From contig CAWGHN010000004.1 of NCBI GenBank assembly GCA_963822435.1, positions 186,001-250,000 of the forward strand: a stretch of 64,000 nt of DNA, read 5' to 3'. Below, in pieces: positions 24,623 to 32,507 of the stretch. How positions within the stretch are numbered: the first letter of the stretch is position 1; the number at the start of each line of letters is the position of its first letter. The position numbers and the translations under genes are program-made. The notes beneath the pieces were generated by a model. It was not told where the DNA came from, made no database searches, and saw only the letters and a list, made by a program, of their open reading frames with translations. This DNA is from JAUYQR01 sp963822435 (GTDB taxonomy: Bacteria > Pseudomonadota > Alphaproteobacteria > Rhodobacterales > Rhodobacteraceae).

Positions 24623-24990
24623 TCCCCCTTCCGGCACTTCAAGACAAGCCCTGGAATCATTCGTCTGACGGTGATGCTCCATGCTCGCGTTCCGCTGTCG
24701 CTGCGCAACGTCGATGACCTCTTGCACGAGCGCGGCATCGAGATCAGCCATGAGACCGACCGGTCGTTGGCTCAATGATCGCGCGGAGAATTCACATCAG
24801 CCGTGTCAACGACTGGAACGTGCCACCCTCGGCGTTCGCCGGTTACGATCGCTCCAGACGTTCGTCGCGGTCCACTCCTCAAGCAACAACCACTTCAACG
24901 GAGAGCGGGTCTTCACCAGCCGGGACAATTTCAAGGCAAATCGCGCCGCCGCTCTCGCCGAGTGCGTCAACCCTGCGCGGCACGGCACCA
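24623..24990 (+). mobile_element. IS6-family transposase remnant with internal deletion
   Basis: The left part reads SPFRHFKTSPGIIRL, then LSLRNVDDLLHERGIEISHET, the N-terminal helix-turn-helix region of IS6-type transposases. Directly after it, in another frame, comes RWLNDRAENSHQP, then VHSSSNNHFNGER and RAAALAE, the C-terminal end. The ~130-residue catalytic core with the DDE triad is missing, so the element is dead. Clear terminal repeats were not found. It lies between the arsenite oxidase operon and the secretion locus, marking an island junction. Confidence 0.75.
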
Positions 24991-25063
24991 AGCGGGTTTG
25001 GGCCCGAGACCGAACCGCATTGGTCTGACACCACCGCTGGCTCCGCTTGCTGACGGCGCCCGG

Positions 25064-26458
25064 TCAGTCGGCCAGCATCGGTCTTGCCCCGTAGCGGTGA
25101 CCGGCCCCGAGATTGATGTTCAGCGCGACGTAACTGCGTCCGACCTCGCGAAGCGCGTTGGCGAGGCCCGCATTCGCCACCGAGAGGTTCTGTTCGGCGT
25201 CGATCACATCGCGAACCGTGCCGCCATCACGGCTGACACTCTCGCGCGTCAGACCAAGGGCTTCGGCATACAGGCGCACGGTCTTTTCCGCCGCGCCCCG
25301 TGCCCGGGTGGCGGCGGAATAGCTGCTGAGCGCGCTTTCGACGTCGCCAATCGCCGACAACACGGCCAGGCGCCACGCCGTATGGGCCTGCCGCACGCGC
25401 GATTCGCGGATCTCCACCGACGCGCGGCCGGCCTTGTTCGGAAAGGCGGGCAGGCGCAGCGACGGTCCGAAAATGTAATCGGTGCTGCTGTCGCCTGAAA
25501 GCGAGGCGAGGCTGATGGTCCCGCCCAGCGACAGTTGCGGGTAAAGCGCGGCGCTGGCCGCTTTCACATCGCGAAGCGCCGCGTAGTAGCCGCGTTCGGC
25601 GATGCGGATGTCCGGGCGGTTGCGCAGAAGATCGGCGGGAATTCCGACCATCGGCGACAGGCTGACCCGCGGCTGGGCAGCGCTTCCGTCCAGATCCGGT
25701 CCGGCCTCGCCGACCATCCGCCCCGACAGGACCGAGATTTCGTTCTTGAGGCCTGCGATGGCTGCTTCGATGCCCGGAATGCCGGCCTGGGTTTCGGCCA
25801 CCAGGGCCTGCGCGCGCACCAGATCGATTCGGGTCGCGGCATCGGCGTCCACCAGAGTCTGGACCAGATTCAGCGTCTGGCGCCGGGATCGCAGTTCCGA
25901 ATGGCGCAGTTGCAGGCTGGTCTGCTGATAGCGCAGGTCGACATAGGCATTGGTCAGGTTCAACAGCAGCAAAAGTTGCGCTGCGTCGACCTCGGCATCG
26001 GCAATCTCCAGACGCGCGCCCGCCGCCTCGACCTGCGCCCGCCGCGCCCCATAGATGTCGAAAAGCCAGTCGAACCCGAGCGCCGCTTCCGAGCGGGTGT
26101 CGATGTCGCCGCGATCAATGCGCTCGCGTTGCACCCGGGCATTGGCCGCGAGGTTCGCCGGGAGCGGCAGGCTGTCGCGCGCGGCGCGGGCCTCGATCAC
26201 GCGTTCCTGCGCCAGATCAAGGCTGAGGCTGCCATCAAGCGCCTGTTCGACCAGCTGGTCCAGAACCGGGTCCTTGAACCCGCGCCACCAGTCGACGTTG
26301 TCGAGCACGCGCGGCACGCTGTCAGCCGAGCTTTTGAAGTTGGCAAGGAAGGGAAAGCTGGGCGGTTGATAGGGCACTTTCGTACAACTTGCCCCAAGGA
26401 CCAAGGCTGCAAGAAACAGACCGCTGCGGTTGGCTTTGCGCCAGCAGAAATTGCTCAT
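25064..26458 (-). CDS. TolC/NodT-like outer-membrane efflux protein of type I secretion
   Basis: About 464 residues. After a hydrophobic leader with a weak lipobox-like Cys (LVLGASC) come VPYQPPSFPF, WWRGFKDPVLDQLVEQALDGSLSLDLAQERVIEARAA and two OEP repeats rich in helical heptads, with NRPDIRIAERGYYAALRDVKAASAALYPQLSLGG typical of NodT-type outer-membrane factors. It would form the exit duct for the ABC/HlyD pair encoded just upstream on the same strand. The frame runs ~49 codons further upstream; I prefer the ATG of MSNFCWRKAN because the leader begins there. It is the last gene of the leftward operon. Confidence 0.85.
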   Translation of the reverse strand: MSNFCWRKANRSGLFLAALVLGASCTKVPYQPPSFPFLANFKSSADSVPRVLDNVDWWRGFKDPVLDQLVEQALDGSLSLDLAQERVIEARAARDSLPLPANLAANARVQRERIDRGDIDTRSEAALGFDWLFDIYGARRAQVEAAGARLEIADAEVDAAQLLLLLNLTNAYVDLRYQQTSLQLRHSELRSRRQTLNLVQTLVDADAATRIDLVRAQALVAETQAGIPGIEAAIAGLKNEISVLSGRMVGEAGPDLDGSAAQPRVSLSPMVGIPADLLRNRPDIRIAERGYYAALRDVKAASAALYPQLSLGGTISLASLSGDSSTDYIFGPSLRLPAFPNKAGRASVEIRESRVRQAHTAWRLAVLSAIGDVESALSSYSAATRARGAAEKTVRLYAEALGLTRESVSRDGGTVRDVIDAEQNLSVANAGLANALREVGRSYVALNINLGAGHRYGARPMLAD

Positions 26459-26656
26459 TTCGATGTCCTGCCTGTACTGTCTGTCGCGCCGGACTTTGCT
26501 GCCAGCTTTGCGAACAGGTCTGCTCAAGCCTGGAACATGCCGCAAAAACCCCATAAAAACAAGGAAACTGGCACAAAGCGCCGCGGAGGTGTGGCGCATT
26601 TGCAAGGCGCTCCGACCCGCGGCCTTCCGGGCTGGGGCGCGACGGAACGCTGCAGC

Positions 26657-27997
26657 CTACTCCTCGCGGAAGGCACGCGCCATGCTGTCGAGCACGGGCT
26701 TCACAAGATATTGCGCGAAGGTGCGCTGCTCTGTCTGGATCATGATCTCGGCGGGCATTCCCGGCGTCGGCGAGAAGCCGTGCACCCGCTGCATTTCTTC
26801 CGGCGACACGGTCACGCGGGCCAGATACACCTCGCGCCGCGTCCCCGTCGACCCATCGGCAATCGCGTCCGCCGAGAGGTATTCGACGGCCCCGTTCAGC
26901 ACCGGAGTGGTCCGCTGGTTCAGGCCGGTCAGGCGCACAGTGGCCTTCTGCCCGACGTGGATGCTGTCGATCTTATTGCGCGGGACCAGCACTTCAATGA
27001 TCAGCGGGGCATCCGCTGGCAGTATCTCGACGATCGGCCGCCCGGTCTCAACCACGCCGCCGGTGGTGTGGTAGTAAAGCCGGACCACGGTGCCCGAGAC
27101 CGGGGCGATCACCGACGTGCGACCGAGGATGTTTTCCGACTTGCGCACCTGCTCGCGCACACTTTCCAGCTCGCTCTCGATGGTCTGCAACTGGGTCAGC
27201 GCGTTGCGGCTGTAATCGTCGCGGGTCTTGCCGATTTGCGCGGTGAACTTGGTGCGCATCTCGTTCAGCTCGCCGATTTCCGCTTCGAGCCGCCCGACCT
27301 GGCCTTCGGCTTCAAGAATGGCGCGGCGCAGAGCAAGCGCTTCGCTCTGCCGCAAGAGACCGCTTTCAACCAGCTGCGTCTTGGCGGCAAGCTCTTCGGC
27401 CAGAAGCGCCAGCTGGCTGTTGGTTGCCTTCAGCTGAATCGCATAGCCGGTTGCACGAATGTCCAGCGCGTCCAGGTTGCGGGAAATGACGCCAACGTCG
27501 TTTTCCAGACTGGAGCGGGACGCTTGGAACGCCAGCATCTGACCGTCGAGGATCATCGCCACTTCCGCATCGCTGTTCTCGGCCAGAAGAGCGGGAGGGA
27601 ACACCAGGTCCTCAAGATGCTGCTGTTCGGCCATCAGGCGGGCCTGCGTCGCCTCGAGGCGGATTTGTCGCAGCGTCAGCTCCCGCGTGCTGGCAAGCGC
27701 CAGCGTCTGGTCGAGCGTCAGCATGACCTGGCCCTCGGAGACACGGTCGCCCTCGCTGACGAGGATTTCCGAAATGATCCCGCCTTCGAGGTGTTGCACG
27801 ATCTTGTTCTGGCCCGTGGCGACGAAGCTGCCCTGCGCAATCACGGCGGCGGCAAGCGGCGCCAGCAACGACCAGGCGCCGAAACCACCGAAGGTCACCA
27901 AAAGCAGAACCAGGCCAAACGCCGTCTGGCGGCCAATCGACCGGGGCACCTCGTGGTGCCAGGGCGCGGGCGGGGGAGCGACGACCACGTCACGCAT
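26657..27997 (-). CDS. HlyD-family membrane fusion protein (type I secretion adaptor)
   Basis: A 446-residue adaptor: a short cytoplasmic head, one membrane helix (GLVLLLVTFGGFGAWSLLAPLAAAVIAQG), a lipoyl-like half (VQHLEGGIISEILVSEGDRV), a long coiled coil of ~200 residues, the second lipoyl half (VIAPVSGTVVRLYYHTTGGVVETG) and a beta-barrel end (PTPGMPAEIMIQTEQRTFAQYLVKP). This is the PrtE/HasE type. It bridges the ABC exporter and the outer-membrane duct. Its start overlaps the exporter's stop by eight bases. Confidence 0.92.
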   Translation of the reverse strand: MRDVVVAPPPAPWHHEVPRSIGRQTAFGLVLLLVTFGGFGAWSLLAPLAAAVIAQGSFVATGQNKIVQHLEGGIISEILVSEGDRVSEGQVMLTLDQTLALASTRELTLRQIRLEATQARLMAEQQHLEDLVFPPALLAENSDAEVAMILDGQMLAFQASRSSLENDVGVISRNLDALDIRATGYAIQLKATNSQLALLAEELAAKTQLVESGLLRQSEALALRRAILEAEGQVGRLEAEIGELNEMRTKFTAQIGKTRDDYSRNALTQLQTIESELESVREQVRKSENILGRTSVIAPVSGTVVRLYYHTTGGVVETGRPIVEILPADAPLIIEVLVPRNKIDSIHVGQKATVRLTGLNQRTTPVLNGAVEYLSADAIADGSTGTRREVYLARVTVSPEEMQRVHGFSPTPGMPAEIMIQTEQRTFAQYLVKPVLDSMARAFREE

Positions 27998-30410
27998 GAA
28001 GCGGCGCTCCGGACGATGGCTGGCGGTTGAGTGCGTGTGGCGGCGCGCCTGGCGCCGAAGGCGGTTGCGCGGGGGCGGGGTTCAGCTGGGCCATGACCTT
28101 GTCGCGATGTCCGAACAGCGCGATCCCGCCATTGGCCAGCAGCATGATCTTGTCGACGACGTTCAAGAGCGCCGGCTTCTGCGTGATCACGACCACGGTG
28201 ATTTTTTCCTTGCGCGCATGGTCGATCGCCCGTGCCAGGGCCTTGTCGCCGGCGGTGTCGAGGTTCGAGTTCGGTTCGTCCAGCACCACCAGTCGCGGAT
28301 TGCCAAAGAACGCCCGCGCCAGCGCGATGCGCTGCTTCTGCCCGCCCGACAGGGGAGCGCCATCGGCGGCCACCATGGTTTCGTAGCCCTGCGGCAGGCT
28401 GGCGATCATCTCGTGCACGTCGGCCAGCACTGAGGCCTGGTGAATCTGTTCGTCGGTCGCATCGGCGCGCATCCGCCCGATATTCTCCTTGATCGTGCCG
28501 GGGAACAGCTGCACGTCCTGCGGCAGATAGCCGATGTTTTCGCCAAGCTGGCGTGGATCCCAGTTGCGCAGATCCATCAGGTCAAGCCGCACATTGCCCG
28601 AGGTCGGCAGGATCGAGCCCACCAGCATCTTGCCGAGCGTGGTCTTGCCCGCCCCGGAGTTGCCGATGACCGCAAGCGTGTCGCCCGGGTTCAGCTCGAA
28701 ACTGATGCCATTGAGGATCACCTGCTTCGTGCCGCCCGGCACATAAAGCAGGCGCTCGACATTCAGCCGTCCCGCCGGGTGCGGCAGCCACAGTCGTTCG
28801 AACTGCAACCGCGACCCGCGCAGCAGGGCCGCAACGCGGCCATAGGCGGCACGCGACAGGATGAAGGCGTTCCAACCCTCAATCGACCCTTCGATCGGTG
28901 CCAGCGCGCGACCGGCGACGATCGAGGCCGCGATGACCATGCCGCCAGTGATCTGCCCGTCCAGCGCCAGCCATGCCCCCCAGCCCAGCATCGCGACCTG
29001 GGTCAGCAACCGGACCGCACGGCTGACCGAGGCGCTGATGATGTTGCGGTCCTGAGCGCGAACCTGCGCGATCAGCGACGCGGCGGTGTCCCGGCCCCAG
29101 ATCGCGACCGCCTCGGGAATCATCGCCATCGCGTTGATGATCTGGCTGTTGCGCGACATCGAGTCGAGATGCATGTTCGCCTTCGCCTGCGCAAGGTTCG
29201 CCTCGGCGAAGGGTCTGGCCGTGATCCGCTGGTTGACCAACGCCACGACCAGCAGCAAAAGCCCCGTCACGACCACGATCATCCCCAGATGCGGATGGAT
29301 CAGAAAGATCACCAGGATGAACAGCGGCGCAAACGGCACGTCCAGGAACGAGATCAGCGTGCCGGACACAAGGAAGCTGCGCAGCTGCTGCAGATCGCCC
29401 AGCGTCTGATATTCGCGCCCCGATCCGTTCAGCGAGGCGGCGGCAGCCGCGCTGAGAACCGGCGCGCCAAGCCGTGTCGCGACCTCGACGCCGGTTCGCA
29501 TCAGCATGAAGCGGCGCAGCGCGTCGAACATCGCCTGCAGGATCACCGCGCCGGCGATCACTATGGTCAGCATGATCAGCGTATCGGTCGAGCGGCTGGT
29601 CAGCACCCGATCCGAGATCTGGAAAAGGTAGATCGGGATCGCCAGGATCAGCACGTTTGTGGCAAGGGTCATCACCATGACCACGCTGAGGTTGCGCCAG
29701 ACCGTTCGCACGCCGAGGCGGAGGCTTTCGTTGAAATCTTCCGGCCCCATCCGCTTGTGGAAACTGCTGCCGCCTGTGGTGCCCCCGGTGCTGCCAGCAC
29801 CGCCACCACCGCCCGGTCGCGTCGGGCCGGACATCACCGGCCCACCCGTCCGGCCTTCGATGCTGACGCCTGACAGCGGCGCACCGCCGGTATCGACGAG
29901 CGCCTTGGCCGGAGCGGCCTCCGCTCTCGGCGCGTCAGGCGTGTTCGCCTCCTTCGGCAGCTTTTCGGGGGCGGCTGAGGCGGTTGCGGCCTCGGCCCTG
30001 GCCGGCGCGGCGCTGCCGGCGGCCCCGCTGCGCGCGGCGGTGGGGGCCGGTGCGGTGTCGGCGGCCGCCGGGCCGGGCGACGGCCTGACCTCGACGACCG
30101 CGTCCGCCGGCGTCACCGCCGGGGCGTTGGCTGCGGGCTTCAGGCCAGAATCCGCCACGCCAGCCTCTGCCACGCCGGCCTCTGCCACAACAGCCTCTGC
30201 CACGCTAGACATGACCTTGCCAGCCTCGGCCGCGCCGGAAGCGCCGCCCGGCGCGGCGTCCTGCGGAGCCCTAGGAAGCGGCATGTCTGGACGGGTGCGC
30301 AGACCCGTCGCCATGGGCGACGGCGAAGATGCGTCCCGATGACCGATGCGGGCGGCTGCGCGATCTCGCACACTTCTGAAATCGAGCCGGCGGTTCATCA
30401 TGGTGTTCAA
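27990..30410 (-). CDS. Type I secretion ABC exporter (permease-ATPase fusion, PrtD-like) with long low-complexity N-terminus
   Basis: An 806-residue exporter. A membrane domain starts near residue 225 (LRLGVRTVWRNLSVVMVMTLATN), and a C-terminal ATPase has Walker A GNSGAGKTTLGK, signature LSGGQKQRIALARA and Walker B LVVLDEP. Usual PrtD-like exporters have ~570-580 residues; the extra ~220 at the N-terminus are Ala/Pro/Glu/Gly-rich with short repeats (VAEAGVAEAG) and no peptidase domain. The extension may be a substrate or adaptor docking tail. It lies between HlyD and the two putative substrates, all on one strand, and should export one or both. Confidence 0.92.
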   Translation of the reverse strand: MNTMMNRRLDFRSVRDRAAARIGHRDASSPSPMATGLRTRPDMPLPRAPQDAAPGGASGAAEAGKVMSSVAEAVVAEAGVAEAGVADSGLKPAANAPAVTPADAVVEVRPSPGPAAADTAPAPTAARSGAAGSAAPARAEAATASAAPEKLPKEANTPDAPRAEAAPAKALVDTGGAPLSGVSIEGRTGGPVMSGPTRPGGGGGAGSTGGTTGGSSFHKRMGPEDFNESLRLGVRTVWRNLSVVMVMTLATNVLILAIPIYLFQISDRVLTSRSTDTLIMLTIVIAGAVILQAMFDALRRFMLMRTGVEVATRLGAPVLSAAAAASLNGSGREYQTLGDLQQLRSFLVSGTLISFLDVPFAPLFILVIFLIHPHLGMIVVVTGLLLLVVALVNQRITARPFAEANLAQAKANMHLDSMSRNSQIINAMAMIPEAVAIWGRDTAASLIAQVRAQDRNIISASVSRAVRLLTQVAMLGWGAWLALDGQITGGMVIAASIVAGRALAPIEGSIEGWNAFILSRAAYGRVAALLRGSRLQFERLWLPHPAGRLNVERLLYVPGGTKQVILNGISFELNPGDTLAVIGNSGAGKTTLGKMLVGSILPTSGNVRLDLMDLRNWDPRQLGENIGYLPQDVQLFPGTIKENIGRMRADATDEQIHQASVLADVHEMIASLPQGYETMVAADGAPLSGGQKQRIALARAFFGNPRLVVLDEPNSNLDTAGDKALARAIDHARKEKITVVVITQKPALLNVVDKIMLLANGGIALFGHRDKVMAQLNPAPAQPPSAPGAPPHALNRQPSSGAPLHA

Positions 30411-30450
30411 AACTGCTCTCCGGGGAACGGAACAAAGGACATTGGTTAAA

Positions 30451-32421
30451 TCAGGTGAGCATAGTCTGCATGACGTCGACCGCGCCTGCGCCGTCAGCGT
30501 TCACGACCCCCGATCCGGCGTCGTCCGACACCGCGGGGTCGATCATGCCGTCGACCAAGAACGCCACCGCCTCGGTCGCCAGTCCGCCAAGCTGCACGCC
30601 GACGGGCGGCGCCGCGTCGTCGATCAGCTCGGCTTGGAAAATCAGGGCATCGCTGTAAGTCTCGCCGCCCGCCATCACGGTTGAATCAAGACCGACCGAG
30701 ATCGCGGTTGCGGCGTTGATCTGCGCGTTGGACCCGGTCGTGACCGTCACCTCTGCGCCCGCAGCGGTGCTGAACATGTCTTCGATGAAGTGGATCTGGT
30801 CGGAATCGCCAAGGTAATTGAATTGCTCGATCACATTGGCCTGAACGAGGTCGCCCGAGATGTAGAGCACGTTCAGGACCGACTTGCCGGCAAACAGTTC
30901 GTCCATCGCAACGCCGGAGGGCAGGTCCTTGCCGGCGGCCGCCCCGGCAAAGGCCGCATCAAACATCGCGGACTTTTCGACCAGCGTGTCGGTGCCGGTG
31001 GTCCGGATCGCCGCCGTGTTGGCCTGCAGGTTGTCGCCGACGTTCAGCGCCGCTCCGTCCGGAACGTCACCGGTGATCCGGTCCTGATCCACCAGCACGT
31101 TCACCTGCGTTATCTGGTTGATCGTGATCAGACTGCCGCCGATCAGGATCAGGTCGTACTGAAAGCCGAGCGCGAGGCTCAGCGTCTCGTTGAACACCAC
31201 GTTCTCGCCGGTGCTGATGTAGGTCGCGGCACCCGTGAACTTGACCTCGACCAAGTCCATGTCGCTTGCGAAGATATGCTGCTGGACCCAAGTCATCAGC
31301 AACAGATCGCCCTCGACTTCGGTCACGTTCCAGAACGACGGGGGCGCCGCGGCGGCCGGCATATCCGCCGCATCCGCGGCTTGCGCCAACGATGAGATCT
31401 GCTCGATCTCGGCGATGTTGAGGGAGGCCGAAATCGCTGGCATCATGTGATCGGGACCGGCCGCATCCTCGATCCGCAGGTTCACCTGCGTGATGATGTC
31501 GAGCCGCACCACATCCTCGGCCACCGCGATGACGGGGGCGTCAACCCAGACCGACTTCAGGACGGTTTCGTTGATGACGGTGTTGCCACCGGTGACGACG
31601 CTGTGTCCGGGGTCGACGGCGAACGGATTGTCGCCGTGATCGGTCACGCCATCCGACGGAGCCTCTTTGGCGTCGTCCTGGTCTGCCGTGTCATCCGGTT
31701 TCAGGAACGCCGGCAGCAGATCGTCAAGCTCCACCGGCACGTCGGTTGCCACGCCGTTGACATGGAGCCCCACGGTCGCATCGTCGCGCAGGACGACGCT
31801 CGTCACCCCCTCGACATCGCTGGCGGCGACGCCCGTCATGGCATCGGCCAACTGCATCGCCGAAAGCGAAGCATCGCCCAGAGCCGGGCTCCAGATCCAG
31901 GGTTCAAGTGGCGACAGGGTATCCGCCAGCGCGGTCAGGCCCGCCGCATCACCGAAGGCGATGAAGTCCGCGCTGCCATCGAAGATCAACTGGTCGTCGT
32001 CGACAAGGAAGGCCGACTGGCTGATCACGGACACGACGGAGTTCGGAAGGATTTCGAACGTCGGGCCGACCGCCGCGGCGCTGATCATCATCAGCGGGGC
32101 CGGTTCGTCCATTTGAACCTCGACCGGCGATGCGGCTTGGGCCGGAGCTTCCCCGGCCGGAGCGGCTTGTCCAGCCAGTTTGGGCGCCTGCGTCTGATCG
32201 GCGGCCGTCGGCAATACCTCGCGGGATGGGCTGTTCGTGGAGGCCTCGGGAAGCAGAGGCGATTTCACCACGACGGGGTCGCCGCTCACCGGTGAAAGCT
32301 CTTGTCCCTCGCCTTTGATCTGAAAGGACTGATAGTCCAGCCGCAGTTTGGCAGCCTCGATCTCCAGTTGAAAGAGGCCCGCGAAATGGGCGATCTCCTC
32401 GGAAATGCGGTCCAATGCCAT
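30451..32421 (-). CDS. Acidic repeat protein next to type I exporter, putative secreted/surface protein
   Basis: About 656 residues, no Sec signal. The head (MALDRISEEIAHFAGLFQLEIEAAKLRLDYQSF) is helical; from ~130 the text is a series of beta-type units rich in V, I, N, D and Q, for example INQITQVNVLVDQD, DIITQVNLRIED and NVIEQFNYLGDSDQI, spaced 50-80 residues apart. No catalytic motif is recognised. Lack of a leader, acidic composition, few cysteines and position directly upstream of the exporter suggest type I secretion or a regulator/retention role for the larger neighbour. The start is the ATG behind CAGGACGAG. Confidence 0.7.
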   Translation of the reverse strand: MALDRISEEIAHFAGLFQLEIEAAKLRLDYQSFQIKGEGQELSPVSGDPVVVKSPLLPEASTNSPSREVLPTAADQTQAPKLAGQAAPAGEAPAQAASPVEVQMDEPAPLMMISAAAVGPTFEILPNSVVSVISQSAFLVDDDQLIFDGSADFIAFGDAAGLTALADTLSPLEPWIWSPALGDASLSAMQLADAMTGVAASDVEGVTSVVLRDDATVGLHVNGVATDVPVELDDLLPAFLKPDDTADQDDAKEAPSDGVTDHGDNPFAVDPGHSVVTGGNTVINETVLKSVWVDAPVIAVAEDVVRLDIITQVNLRIEDAAGPDHMMPAISASLNIAEIEQISSLAQAADAADMPAAAAPPSFWNVTEVEGDLLLMTWVQQHIFASDMDLVEVKFTGAATYISTGENVVFNETLSLALGFQYDLILIGGSLITINQITQVNVLVDQDRITGDVPDGAALNVGDNLQANTAAIRTTGTDTLVEKSAMFDAAFAGAAAGKDLPSGVAMDELFAGKSVLNVLYISGDLVQANVIEQFNYLGDSDQIHFIEDMFSTAAGAEVTVTTGSNAQINAATAISVGLDSTVMAGGETYSDALIFQAELIDDAAPPVGVQLGGLATEAVAFLVDGMIDPAVSDDAGSGVVNADGAGAVDVMQTMLT

Positions 32422-32507
32422 ACTCGTCCTGCCTTTCAAACCGGCGGCAGCCGGGTCTCAGTTTCCCGGGGCCGGACAGGCCGGCCCCGGAAGTCTTGCG
32501 TCAGGCG

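Noticed and set aside
25535..28030. Very long open frame (831 codons) on the plus strand opposite TolC/HlyD genes
   Set aside because: It is the high-GC shadow of two well-supported secretion genes; its protein has no family motif and unnatural composition.
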